NCBI RefSeq assembly: GCF_001399675.1
Contig: NZ_LJCO01000051.1
Coordinates: 35,965-99,964, forward strand
From: Paenalicyclobacillus ferrooxydans
GTDB taxonomy: Bacteria > Bacillota > Bacilli > Alicyclobacillales > Alicyclobacillaceae
Length of the DNA stretch: 64,000 bases
Reading direction: 5' to 3'
Positions within the stretch are counted from its first letter, which is position 1; every line of letters starts with the position of its first letter. Below, in pieces: positions 54,541 through 63,080 of the stretch. The position numbers and the translations under genes are program-made. The notes under the pieces are model-generated. The model was not told the DNA's origin. It saw only the letters and a list, made by a program, of their open reading frames with translations, and did no database searches.

Positions 54541-55370
54541 TGCAACATCTCCTGCGTTATAGCTACTCGGTGGCAGCGCTCTGCATCACGGGGGCGTTTG
54601 CAGTCGCGCTGGGGTTTGTTCTTGTGAGCGGCATCCGTCACCTGTTGTGGATGCATGAGATGGGTGGCATGCATCCTTCAGATCCATCGCTTTGGCTGCT
54701 CACTGGCGGTGCTTTGCTGATGACGAGTTTGTTTTGGTACCGAATTATGGCGGCTCTATTCCGGCATCGGGCAAAAAGACTCCGTTTTGAGTCTCAGATC
54801 ACCCCTCTGCTCAAACCTCTTGGTGTTGAGGTTCCAGAGAGCATTCAGGGGGCTGCAACCTGGTATGAGTTGGACGATCCACAGCCGATGGCGTTCACGT
54901 GGGGTGTTTTACACCAGCGGATCGCGCTGTCAAGCGGCCTGTGTGGAGCGCTTGACACCCCTGCCCGCGTTGCGGTGATGCACCACGAGGCTGCGCATGC
55001 TCGAATGCACGATCCGTTACAACATGCACTCTTGCTCGTCCTTGCGGATGCCCTCGGACCGTTTGGAATGCGCGCGCTCTTTCAGCACTACCTGGTGCGC
55101 CGGGAAGTCTCTGCAGATAGAGATGCTCTCGCTGCTTGTGGTGGAGATGACCTGCCTATCCTCTCCGCCCTCTTTACCGTTGCGGCGGCACAACAAGAAC
55201 CTGCTTCATCTTACGTTGGATTGGCGGGCGCCATCGAGGCCAGACTGGAGTTTCTTGAAACGGGTACCACACCGCATTTGTGGGACGGGAACCTGAGGTA
55301 TCGATTGCTGGCCAGCACAATGGCGATTTTACTCACGGTCGGGCAAGGGCTGCTGGTTTGGTGTCATTGA
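54537..55370 (+). CDS. M56-family membrane metallopeptidase (BlaR1-like)
   Basis: A 277-residue membrane protein with about four helices and a zinc motif HEAAH at residues 150-154. BlaR1-type peptidases cleave the paired BlaI repressor upon a signal. This one has no C-terminal penicillin-binding sensor domain, so the signal is not simply a beta-lactam. Confidence 0.88.
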   Translation: MMQHLLRYSYSVAALCITGAFAVALGFVLVSGIRHLLWMHEMGGMHPSDPSLWLLTGGALLMTSLFWYRIMAALFRHRAKRLRFESQITPLLKPLGVEVPESIQGAATWYELDDPQPMAFTWGVLHQRIALSSGLCGALDTPARVAVMHHEAAHARMHDPLQHALLLVLADALGPFGMRALFQHYLVRREVSADRDALAACGGDDLPILSALFTVAAAQQEPASSYVGLAGAIEARLEFLETGTTPHLWDGNLRYRLLASTMAILLTVGQGLLVWCH

Positions 55371-55567
55371 ATTTTGGTGTCATTGAATTTTGGTGTCATT
55401 GAATTTTGGTGTCATTGAATTTTGGTGTCATTGAATTTTGGTGTCATTGAAGATTGGTGTCATTGAAGATTGGTGTCGTTGAAGATTGGTGTCATTGAAG
55501 ATTGGTGTCGTTGAAGATTGGTGTCGTTGAAGATTGGTGTCGTTGAAGATTGGTGTCGTTGGGGTGG
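55360..55567. repeat. 16-bp tandem repeat, 13 copies, starting at the stop codon
   Basis: GGTGTCRTTGAAKATT recurs every 16 bp from 55360 to 55567; the first copy contains the M56 stop codon (TGA). Copies grade from GTCATTGAATTTT to GTCGTTGAAGATT. Confidence 0.95.
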
Positions 55568-55660
55568 CGTGCGATTGCCGTCGTGGTGCAATTTAGTGGG
55601 CCGTGAAGAGACGATCCAGGCCACTCAGATTTGAATGGGAATAACCATTGCAATTAAGGA

Positions 55661-55709
55661 TTGAAATCGGCGGGCACTTATACTACATTATGTAGTATAA
55701 GTGCCCGCC
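55661..55709 (+). promoter_or_regulatory. BlaI-type operator inside a 19-bp perfect palindrome, with promoter
   Basis: Arms 55669-55687 and 55691-55709 are perfectly complementary with a 3-nt loop. The centre, TACTACATTATGTAGTA, matches the BlaI/MecI operator. TTGAAA (55661-55666) and TACATT (55684-55689) lie 17 bp apart and give a promoter overlapping the operator, as at the BlaI gene. A transcript starting here would make a long hairpin only if it began upstream of 55669. Confidence 0.78.
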
Positions 55710-55765
55710 TAACTATTCTCTGGGGACGGGAAACCCGCGTAAAACGCGTATAAGGAGGTTGCATC

Positions 55766-57007
55766 ATGCCGAAACAATGGTTGCAAATGCTCATACCGGC
55801 TGTCATCACAGGAGTTGCTGTAACGGGGTGCGGCGTGTCTGCACAAAACTCGAATTCCCCGTCAACCAGTGCCACGGCGAATGCCATGTCCAACACCATG
55901 TCGAACTCTGCTTCTGGTGCGAAGACTGTTGCAAACACAACGAGCAGCAGTAACCGATCACCATCTGGTCAAGCAAGCGGGGGCATGGGGAACTCAACCT
56001 CCATGAGTAACTCCATGGGTTCGAGTGCCCCTGCAGGGAACTCTATGATGACAACCTCAATGAAGGTTGGAACACCCTTAAATACCTCTGACATCCTAGT
56101 TGGTGCTGCTGCGAGCCCTCCGTCGGGCAATGGAAATGGGACGTTTGTATTTAATTCGATTGGTAAAGGCATGGCCACGATCGTTCCGCTTGCTAAAGGA
56201 GCCAACGCATTCAAGGTAGGAATCACGGGCAATACAGCGTACGTACCGACTCTCCAGGGAACGACTTATGTAGTAAACCTTCAGTCTCATAAAGTGACCG
56301 GTCAATTTGCCACTCCTCAGGGTGCACGGATTGCTAACATCGCCAATCAGGGTAAACTCCTGTTAATCACGGGAAGTCACTCCGTGACAGCCTATTCGTT
56401 GCCAACCCACACGCTGAAGTGGACCTTGAACATGGGAGGCAATGCCCTCGCGGTTGCAGATAACGGGTATGCTTATCTCTCAGGGAACATGATGAAGAAA
56501 ACAGTCGTGATTGACCTTTCCACAGGCAAAGAGGTCACCACGATTCCCGTCGGTAGCATTGAAGACTCGGTCTATGATAGACAGACACATACACTATGGC
56601 TGGCAGACTGGACAAACGGGGACATGACGATTGTGGACACCCGAAACAATCAGGTGATAACAACCATCCAAAAGGCTGAGGGTGGTGGTTTCAGCATGGC
56701 GAACATGATGGGTTCAACGGGTGGATTCATGCAACTCACGGTTGGACCAAATGGGCATCATGTCTACGCTGCGTCGTTCAGCGGTAACATAATGGTCTAT
56801 AGTGCCAAAAATAACACCTTTGAAAAAGACATTCCCGTCCTCACTGGTTCAAAACTGAGTGGAATCGCCGTTGATCCTTCTGACAAATATATCTACACAA
56901 CGGTTGAGAACAAACAGGAAACCGTCGCAGTCTCCTTGCAGACCGATCAGGTGGCATCCACAATGCATGGTGTACTCGCGAATCGCTGGGCGGTCATCCA
57001 TAACTAG
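55766..57007 (+). CDS. YncE-like beta-propeller surface lipoprotein, Met-rich
   Basis: A 413-residue lipoprotein. The signal peptide ends in the lipobox VTGC (Cys at residue 22). A Ser/Met/Asn-rich linker (~25-95) follows, containing repeated SMSNSM and GNS motifs, and then a beta-propeller of the YncE type (repeats such as STGKEVTTIPVGS). Met-rich segments might bind Cu(I), but no established copper motif is present. It is preceded by a BlaI-type operator, so it is the probable main target of the BlaI-M56 pair. ATG follows AAGGAGG by 7 nt. Confidence 0.85.
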   Translation: MPKQWLQMLIPAVITGVAVTGCGVSAQNSNSPSTSATANAMSNTMSNSASGAKTVANTTSSSNRSPSGQASGGMGNSTSMSNSMGSSAPAGNSMMTTSMKVGTPLNTSDILVGAAASPPSGNGNGTFVFNSIGKGMATIVPLAKGANAFKVGITGNTAYVPTLQGTTYVVNLQSHKVTGQFATPQGARIANIANQGKLLLITGSHSVTAYSLPTHTLKWTLNMGGNALAVADNGYAYLSGNMMKKTVVIDLSTGKEVTTIPVGSIEDSVYDRQTHTLWLADWTNGDMTIVDTRNNQVITTIQKAEGGGFSMANMMGSTGGFMQLTVGPNGHHVYAASFSGNIMVYSAKNNTFEKDIPVLTGSKLSGIAVDPSDKYIYTTVENKQETVAVSLQTDQVASTMHGVLANRWAVIHN

Positions 57008-57022
57008 CTTCAGGGAGATGAG

Positions 57023-57044
57023 GAGCGCTGGTCTTCCAGCGCTC
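57023..57044 (+). terminator. Hairpin at the left border of array C
   Basis: GAGCGCTGG (57023-57031) pairs with CCAGCGCTC (57036-57044). It terminates the lipoprotein gene; no long T run follows. Confidence 0.55.
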
Positions 57045-57053
57045 TAGTAAAGT

Positions 57054-57690
57054 TAAGTGACTGAGATCCTCCATTAAGTCGCTGCGACCGACTTAGCCGC
57101 AGCCTCCGCCCTCCGTTTGGGCCCTCTAAGTCGGTATGGGCGACTTAGCGACCGTGGGTCGCCGTTGTTAAGTCGGTGAAACCGACTAAGATCCTCAAAA
57201 TTCGCACACTAAGTCGCTGCGACCGACTTAGCCGCAGCCTCCGCCCTCCGTTTGGGCCCTCTAAGTCGGTATGGGCGACTTAGCGACCGTGGGTCGCCGT
57301 TGTTAAGTCGGTGAAACCGACTAAGATCCTCAAAATTCGCACACTAAGTCGCTGCGACCGACTTAGCCGCAGCCTCCGCCCTCCGTTTGGGCCCTCTAAG
57401 TCGGTATGGGCGACTTAGCGACCGTGGGTCGACGTTGTTAAGTCGGTGAAACCGACTAAAGTCCTCAAAATTCGCACACTAAGTCGCTGCGAGCGACTTA
57501 ACCGCAGCCTTGGCCCTCCGTTTGGGCCCTCTAAGTCGGTACGGGCGACTTAGCGACCGTGGGTTGCCGTGGTTAAGTCGGTGAAACCGACTAAGATCCT
57601 CAAAATTCGCACGTTAAGTCGCTGCGACCGACTTAGGCGCAGTCTTAGCCCATCGTTAGGCCCTGCTAAGTCGGTATGGGCGACTTAATG
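57054..57690. repeat. Palindrome array C: 14 phased 23-bp dyads
   Basis: Dyads (TAAGTCG starts) lie at 57075, 57127, 57169, 57210, 57262, 57304, 57345, 57397, 57439, 57480, 57532, 57574, 57615 and 57667, plus a degenerate one at 57054. Spacing is 52, 42, 41 repeated, giving an exact 135-bp unit that starts at 57075, 57210, 57345, 57480 and 57615. Read on the minus strand this is 41, 42, 52 as in array B. Bordered by near-identical hairpins at 57023 and 57761. Confidence 0.95.
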
Positions 57691-57760
57691 TGACCGGGAG
57701 ACAGCCGAACAGCCGAACAGCCTGTTCGCTCAAACCGCAGTTCAGAACAACTTAAAAGGA

Positions 57761-57784
57761 GGAGCGCTGGCACACCAGCGCTCC
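57761..57784 (-). terminator. Hairpin at the right border of array C
   Basis: GGAGCGCTGG (57761-57770) pairs with CCAGCGCTCC (57775-57784), the same arms as the 57023 hairpin with a different loop. It lies just past the stop of the minus-strand DsrE-like gene. Confidence 0.55.
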
Positions 57785-57791
57785 ATCATTG

Positions 57792-58126
57792 TTAAAACGA
57801 AACCACTTGGTATCCTTCGTTGATGAGGCGAACGATGTCCTCGCCGACATACTTCAGGGGCACGGGACCTTTTGAAAGTTCATCTTTGATTTGTTTGTGC
57901 TCCGCATGGGCTTGGCAAGCCAAAGTCAACGTGCCGTTGGAGATGATTTCCGACGCTCTGTCGGCGTACTGCGGGTCCCTTAACAGTTCTACCGCATTAC
58001 CGAAAAAATCAGAGCTACACTTTCTACATCAGGTGACCTGTGGAGCATATTCGCGAAGCCGAGGGCTGACTGCACTCGCGTTGGATCCTCCGGCCCGGCA
58101 TTCAATAAAACGAGAACTTTGCTCAT
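57792..58126 (-). pseudogene. DsrE-like protein gene with single-base frameshift
   Basis: Two frames join into one DsrE/DsrF-like protein of about 111 residues: MSKVLVLLNAGPEDPTRVQS at the start, then a Gly-Asn-Ala-Val-Glu-Leu-Leu stretch, LTLACQAHAEHKQIKDEL with a single Cys, and LKYVGEDIVRLINEGYQVVS at the end. The frames join at a run of six T on the minus strand (57992-57997); seven T would restore the frame. This may be a true frameshift, a sequencing error in a homopolymer, or slippage. ATG 58126 has AGGGGGA upstream. DsrE-like proteins are small sulfur-relay-type proteins. Confidence 0.75.
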
Positions 58127-58254
58127 TATCTATTCCCCCTCACAAATTTAGTAACGAACTATGCCCGCTCGTTCTGAGCGGGTTTAAGGGGAGTCGGGAG
58201 CTATGTCTCAGAATCCTCTTTATCAAAACCCTCATTTGGCTTGCCAAAGTCAAC

Positions 58255-58335
58255 GCCAGTTAACAACTCACCAGCCAACTCCTGACCAGCCAACTCCTGA
58301 CCAGCCAACAACTCCTGACCAGTCAGCAGTTAACA
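58255..58335. repeat. 15-bp tandem repeat (CAACTCCTGACCAGC)
   Basis: About four copies directly downstream of the class II aldolase stop codon. Confidence 0.8.
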
Positions 58336-58346
58336 ACCCCTGCCGT

Positions 58347-59012
58347 TCAGCCCTTTGCACCCTGAAACTCTCGTTGCCGTTGTTGAATCTGTTGGAAGGC
58401 CTGATCCGGTAACGGCTTTTCACCGCCGATAAGGCGCGCATTCAAGATGAGCTCGGCAGCTTCATCAAGCGTCGCAAGCAACTGGGCAGTGTCCGCTGGT
58501 GATTTACTAAATGCTAAGACTCCATGATTGGCAAGCAAAACAGCTGAAACTCCTTCATTTTCCTGAACAGCTTTAACGATCCCTTGAACGGATGCGTCTG
58601 AACCTCGTGGAGCCCAGGGGATAACAGGCGTGGGTTCGGTAACTCCAAAACGCATCAGTGGTTCGTACACCACCGGAATGGGTTCGTGTGCCAGCGCAAA
58701 TACCGTCGCATGGGGTGCGTGGGTGTGAATGATCCCGCCGACAGAGCCGCGCGCCCGGTATACAGCGGCGTGCATCTGAATGATCTCTGCCTGCGTAGGC
58801 ATGACTTCTCCTTCTAGCACCGTTCCGTCCGTTTTGATGACGGCAAAGCTGTCTTCATCGAGGTTTGCGACATTTCCTCCCCGAGTCATCAGCATTGTAT
58901 CCGCTGAAAGACGAGCAGATAAATTGGCGTGATGACCTCGGAACATGAGACCTGAATCCCGCAGGGTATTTGCAGCTTTAATGAGCTCTTGCTTCGCTTC
59001 TTGGACATCCAT
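58347..59012 (-). CDS. Class II aldolase/adducin-family protein
   Basis: A 221-residue protein. The metal-binding motif is IIHTHAPHATVFA (His-x-His), with a third His in LLANHGVLAFSKS; the catalytic acid is likely the Glu in TQAEIIQMH. Family members include fuculose-phosphate aldolase and MtnB dehydratase; the substrate is not evident. ATG 59012 follows GGAGGTG by 9 nt. Confidence 0.85.
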   Translation of the reverse strand: MDVQEAKQELIKAANTLRDSGLMFRGHHANLSARLSADTMLMTRGGNVANLDEDSFAVIKTDGTVLEGEVMPTQAEIIQMHAAVYRARGSVGGIIHTHAPHATVFALAHEPIPVVYEPLMRFGVTEPTPVIPWAPRGSDASVQGIVKAVQENEGVSAVLLANHGVLAFSKSPADTAQLLATLDEAAELILNARLIGGEKPLPDQAFQQIQQRQREFQGAKG

Positions 59013-59024
59013 TCCAAAACACCT

Positions 59025-59112
59025 CCATTTGGAGTATTCAACATCCTACTGTGGGGAGTATTCAACATCTTGGAGTATTCAGTAGCATGCTGTTTGGTGT
59101 ATTCAACATCAT
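59025..59112. repeat. GGAGTATTCAACATC-type repeats
   Basis: Four or five degenerate copies of GGAGTATTCAACATC fill the divergent region between the aldolase and PadR genes. Confidence 0.7.
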
Positions 59113-59130
59113 ACTGTATAATGCAGTATG
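59093..59130 (+). promoter_or_regulatory. PadR promoter with dyad over the -10 box
   Basis: TTGGTG (59093-59098) and TATAAT (59117-59122) are 18 bp apart. A dyad, CATACTG-TATAATG-CAGTATG, is centred on the -10 box (about 59110-59130), a likely PadR autorepression site. Confidence 0.6.
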
Positions 59131-59171
59131 CGAATCACCATGTCAATCATCGACGGCGGGGGGTCACAACG

Positions 59172-59642
59172 ATGGCAAACCAACGCAGTGTGCCAGGCAA
59201 ACAGAACCGACATCTGCCTGCGTTTATCTTGTTGTTTTTAATGGAAGGCGATACCCACGGGGGTGCCATCTGGAATCGTCTCTCGGAGATGATGCCGGTT
59301 CACTCTGAAATCGACAGTGGCGCGGTGTACAGGGTTTTACGCGACCTTGAATCGAGACACTGCGTCACATCTTACTGGAACACGGAAGATTTAGGGCCCG
59401 CAAAGCGCATTTACCATATCACCGCGGAAGGCATTGGTGAGTTAGACAAGTGGTATGAAGACATCTGTTTGCGAAAAAGGAATCTGGAGTACTTTATCAA
59501 GACATATAATTCCATTCGGCCAGTAGAAGCCAATCAGCCAGTAGAAGCCAATCAGCCAGTAGAAGCCAATCAGCCAGCAGAAGCCAATCAGCCAGCAGAA
59601 GCCAATCAGCCAGCAGAAGCCAATCAGGAGACTCACGGATGA
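59172..59642 (+). CDS. PadR-family regulator with repetitive C-terminal tail
   Basis: A 156-residue regulator. The PadR winged helix (residues ~10-95) includes LPAFILLFLMEGDTHGGAIW, SGAVYRVLRDLESRHCVTSY and the KRIYHITAEGIGELDKW wing. The C-terminal dimer helix is partly replaced by six tandem EANQP(V/A) units encoded by an 18-bp repeat. It regulates the overlapping MFS gene. ATG 59172 follows GGGGGG with 8-nt spacing. Confidence 0.87.
   Translation: MANQRSVPGKQNRHLPAFILLFLMEGDTHGGAIWNRLSEMMPVHSEIDSGAVYRVLRDLESRHCVTSYWNTEDLGPAKRIYHITAEGIGELDKWYEDICLRKRNLEYFIKTYNSIRPVEANQPVEANQPVEANQPAEANQPAEANQPAEANQETHG
59513..59630. repeat. 18-bp in-frame tandem repeat in the PadR gene end
   Basis: CCAGYAGAAGCCAATCAG recurs about six times in frame, ending just before the stop codon. 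Confidence 0.95.
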
Positions 59643-61066
59643 GCCGGGCTGAGTCGTTTTCACAGAGGTATTCTGAGGCCGCCTGGTATCGTTGGATTGT
59701 CTTTGCGACGGTTGTCACCGGAACCTTTATGGTGAACGTGGACAGCAGTGTCATGAACGTAACCCTCCCAGTGCTCGAGGAAGAGTTTCATCAAGGTGCG
59801 CAGACCCTGCAATGGGTCATTTCTGCTTATCTTTTAATGGTAACTGGAATTTTACCTATCATTGGAAGTTTGTCTGACAGGCTGAACCGGAAGACGGTGT
59901 TTATTACCGGAGTGAGCATTTTCACCGTCGGATCGATCCTATGTGCATTCTCACAGACCGTAGATGAGTTGATTTTGTTCCGTGTGATCCAGTCCATCGG
60001 CGGTGCCGTCATTATGGGGAATGTGATGTCGATCGTGTCCTACACATTTCCTCCCGGACAACGTGGCAGACCACTTGGAGTTATCGGAAGTGTTGTGGCT
60101 GTAGGCACGATTGTAGGGCCCGCACTTGGAGGCATTCTCGTTGCAAGTTACGGATGGAGGTCTATCTTCTGGATCAACGTCCCGGTTGGGGTCGTATCTG
60201 TACTGGCTTCCATTTTTGTTCTGCGGACGATCCGTTCAAACCCATCGTCACGCCGCTTTGACAGCCTCGGTGCTGGCCTGTTCTTTATCGCTATTGTGAC
60301 CTTGATGCTCGTCATTTCCGAAGGAACCGCTTGGGGATGGGTCAGTGCTCCGAGTCTCGCGATGCTTACCATCAGTGTGCTTTCGTGGGGCGGTTTCATA
60401 TGGCAAGAGATGCGGTCTTCAAGTCCCGTCATTGAACTAAGGTTATTTCGTTCCAGCCCCTTTGTCCTTGGCAACATGGCCGGATATTTGTCCTATGTCA
60501 TGATGATGTTTCCTGGAATTCTGCTACCGCTGTATATGCACTTTGTCTTGCACGTTCCGACAGCGCACATGGGTCTGCTCTTGACTCCACAAGCCATCAG
60601 TATGGTTGTTTTTTCACCTCTCGGGGGATTTCTTGCAGACAAGTTTGGTACACGCGTGCCTGCTGCGGCGGGGTTAGCCATAGGCGCCGTAGGCTTGGGA
60701 CTGATGGCCATGCTTGGGACAAAGGCGACCTATCTTGCGATTGTCATCGCTTTATCGGTGTTCGGCTTGGGGATGGGCCTGTTTACTTCCCCGAATAATG
60801 TGTCCGTCCTCGAAAGTGTGCCGATTGAGAAGTCGGGGCTTACAGGCAGCCTGATCGCTACAGTCCGGAATTTTGGCAGAGTCTCCGGTGTGGCATTTGC
60901 TGTTTTGTTACTCCAACTCTCGGGGAGAGATCTTTCGAGCAGCCGCGGGTTTCAACAAGCTTCTTCGTTTGCGTTCTATGTCGGGGTTGCGATTGGCATG
61001 GTCGGCGTCGTACTGACGGTTGTGCGGCTATTCCAACCATCAACGGCACGTAAAACCGGGAGTTGA
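59639..61066 (+). CDS. MFS drug efflux transporter, DHA2 family
   Basis: A 475-residue membrane protein with 14 helices. Motif A reads IGSLSDRLNRKTVFITG; motif C reads GTIVGPALGGILVASYGWRS. Its ATG overlaps the PadR stop (ATGA), a classic repressor-pump pair. Substrate unknown. Confidence 0.9.
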   Translation: MSRAESFSQRYSEAAWYRWIVFATVVTGTFMVNVDSSVMNVTLPVLEEEFHQGAQTLQWVISAYLLMVTGILPIIGSLSDRLNRKTVFITGVSIFTVGSILCAFSQTVDELILFRVIQSIGGAVIMGNVMSIVSYTFPPGQRGRPLGVIGSVVAVGTIVGPALGGILVASYGWRSIFWINVPVGVVSVLASIFVLRTIRSNPSSRRFDSLGAGLFFIAIVTLMLVISEGTAWGWVSAPSLAMLTISVLSWGGFIWQEMRSSSPVIELRLFRSSPFVLGNMAGYLSYVMMMFPGILLPLYMHFVLHVPTAHMGLLLTPQAISMVVFSPLGGFLADKFGTRVPAAAGLAIGAVGLGLMAMLGTKATYLAIVIALSVFGLGMGLFTSPNNVSVLESVPIEKSGLTGSLIATVRNFGRVSGVAFAVLLLQLSGRDLSSSRGFQQASSFAFYVGVAIGMVGVVLTVVRLFQPSTARKTGS

Positions 61067-61151
61067 CAGCGACGGATTCCCGTCTATGCTCAAACACACT
61101 GCATCCAGAGCGACCGCTAGCTCATCCAGTGAGCCTTGACTAAGAAGATTG

Positions 61152-61793
61152 TCAGACGATTCTCTCTCGACCGTAGAAATACGTCTTCCAAATTCCGTAC
61201 ACGATCACAATGACAGCGGAACCGACCCGGACAAACACTTCAAAATGACCAATTGGAACACGGTGGATAACTAACGGATCGTCGAGAATACTGTCAATTG
61301 CAAGTTCAGCGACAAAACCGGCAGCAAGGATTCGAAGCCAAGCAATCTGGTCCATAATTTTCACGATAAATGGCAGCAGCATGAATAACGGTAGGAGACT
61401 GAGGAACACGGCGACAGCAATCAGTACCGTGTGCTTCGATATAATCGCGATGCTCATAATGTTGTCTACACTAAGCGCCAGATCCGTCACAATCACTGTC
61501 AACAGCACTCGAAAGAAGCCGGAGTGTTCGCGCTCATGATCAGTCTTTACGTTAGCAATATTGATGGCTACGAGCAGGACCGCAACGCCAAGTGTCAAGC
61601 GAAAACCTGGCCATGTACCAACCGACACGATCCCTGCAATCAGTGCGGTCCTGCAGATGGTTAAAATCACTGATGATGCGGCACCGATAGCCCACAGGTT
61701 CTTATAACGATTCGCAATGCCCGCCAATACAATTGCATTATCTATACTTGTGAGCAGGTTCAATAGAAAGATAGCAACAAACTCTTTAAGCAT
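61152..61793 (-). CDS. TerC/YjbE-family membrane protein (likely Mn2+ exporter)
   Basis: A 213-residue protein with seven membrane helices and the TerC signature (LLTSIDNAIVLAG and VTDLALSVDNIMSIAI with conserved Asp residues). YjbE/YkoY-type members export manganese. ATG 61793 follows GGAGG by 8 nt. An inverted repeat lies in the leader (61816-61859), but it does not match the yybP-ykoY manganese riboswitch. Confidence 0.87.
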   Translation of the reverse strand: MLKEFVAIFLLNLLTSIDNAIVLAGIANRYKNLWAIGAASSVILTICRTALIAGIVSVGTWPGFRLTLGVAVLLVAINIANVKTDHEREHSGFFRVLLTVIVTDLALSVDNIMSIAIISKHTVLIAVAVFLSLLPLFMLLPFIVKIMDQIAWLRILAAGFVAELAIDSILDDPLVIHRVPIGHFEVFVRVGSAVIVIVYGIWKTYFYGRERIV

Positions 61794-61815
61794 GTCGGGA
61801 CCTCCGGGAATTAAG

Positions 61816-61859
61816 TCATATGTCTCCTGTCAGATGACGTATCACGACAGGACATATGA
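61816..61859 (-). promoter_or_regulatory. Inverted repeat in the TerC leader
   Basis: TCATATGTC and GACATATGA (61816-61824 and 61851-61859) enclose CTGTC with GACAG, a two-part stem just before the TerC gene. It could be an operator or leader hairpin. Confidence 0.5.
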
Positions 61860-62051
61860 GCCTTCAGCTACGCTTGACGGGACCCGTTGCAACGCTTAAG
61901 CCCTCGTCCCAAGTTTATGGATACGTTCCGGTGCATATGACAAGTTGTCCGGATTCTGCGAGGTCTGTGGGCGAGGTCTATGTGAGAGGTCTGTGGGCGA
62001 GGTCTGTGGCAGCCGACAATAGAGCAGCTCAGTGAATCCGTACTCGGCAAA

Positions 62052-62861
62052 TCAATGTTGGCAATGGCTGCAGTAAAAGACCTTTCGCCCTCCGTGTTCG
62101 GCGCGTACGACAGGCTGACCACAGGACCGACAAGGTTCTCCACCTCGGTCATAGACAAGGCATTGATCGTTGTAACCTCCAGTCAACAGGTCACTGGAGG
62201 CAAATGGAGATTCCATATACCCACCTGCAACTATGGCATCCTGTAGCACTCGGCGCATGGCATGGTAGAGGCGGGTTGTGTCATCCGCTTCAAGGGAAGA
62301 CGTGCTGCTAAGGGGGAGGATCCCGGCTGCAAAACACATCTCATCCGAATAGCAGTTTCCAATCCCTGCAATCAGATGCTGATTGACCAACTTCGTCTTC
62401 AGGGTCCCGCGCGTTTTTGTCAGGAGAGTGTGAAAGGATGTTGGTGTGAGCATCGGATCGAACGGTTCCGGACCCAGCTTTGACAAGGTCTCCGTAAGCT
62501 CATTTCCTGTCAGCAGATGCAGGTAGCCGAGCCGAAGGCCAAGAAAATACAGATTGTCTTGCCCAAACGAGAGAACGACCTGACACTGGTGATCGGGGCG
62601 CTCGGACGCTTGTCCATAAAACATCCATCCGCCAAGCATGAGGTGCAGCAGGAGTACATCGCCCGATGACAAAGTGAAGATAATGTGCTTTGCGCGTCGT
62701 TCAATTTGGACGATCCGCTGTCCTTCTACGCGCCTCGCGAACTCCTCCGCAGAAACACCCACGGTCTTCTCTCGGTTCACTTCAACGTTCGTGACAATTC
62801 GACTCTGGATAGCCCTGGCCAACGTCCGTTTGTAGTTCTCCATCTCTGGTAGTTCGGGCAC
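62052..62861 (-). CDS. mutM: Formamidopyrimidine-DNA glycosylase/endonuclease VIII family
   Basis: A 269-residue base-excision repair enzyme. The GTG start at 62861 gives Met-Pro-Glu (MPELPEME), so that the catalytic N-terminal Pro is exposed after Met removal, with Glu3 next. The conserved Lys lies in RRAKHIIF, and the C-terminal zinc finger has CRSCGQ and CSHCQH. It removes oxidised purines such as 8-oxoguanine or oxidised pyrimidines. The GGGGGA site is 6 nt upstream. A longer frame from 63002 would hide the Pro. Confidence 0.92.
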   Translation of the reverse strand: MPELPEMENYKRTLARAIQSRIVTNVEVNREKTVGVSAEEFARRVEGQRIVQIERRAKHIIFTLSSGDVLLLHLMLGGWMFYGQASERPDHQCQVVLSFGQDNLYFLGLRLGYLHLLTGNELTETLSKLGPEPFDPMLTPTSFHTLLTKTRGTLKTKLVNQHLIAGIGNCYSDEMCFAAGILPLSSTSSLEADDTTRLYHAMRRVLQDAIVAGGYMESPFASSDLLTGGYNDQCLVYDRGGEPCRSCGQPVVRAEHGGRKVFYCSHCQH

Positions 62862-63080
62862 TGTAGTTCCCCCTAGTCGCCATCGTTGATGCATGTAGCG
62901 TGAGCGAAATGGGAGGATGGTAGTCATATGGTAGTCATTTTGGATGAGCTCCAGTTGTATAGGCGTTCGTCTAGTTGGATCTCTGCACCTGCAAAGTGGC
63001 ATACTGTAGGTTGTCTTGTGGGCATAGCATGAGCTGCCTTACATAGACGTTTGAGCTTAAAGGGATTGGAGGACGAGAGT

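Noticed and set aside
57820..58263. 147-residue plus-strand open frame
   Set aside because: It overlaps the DsrE-like gene on the opposite strand, which has the domain and a ribosome site.
61793..61900. yybP-ykoY manganese riboswitch before TerC
   Set aside because: The conserved loop sequences of this class are absent; only an inverted repeat is present.
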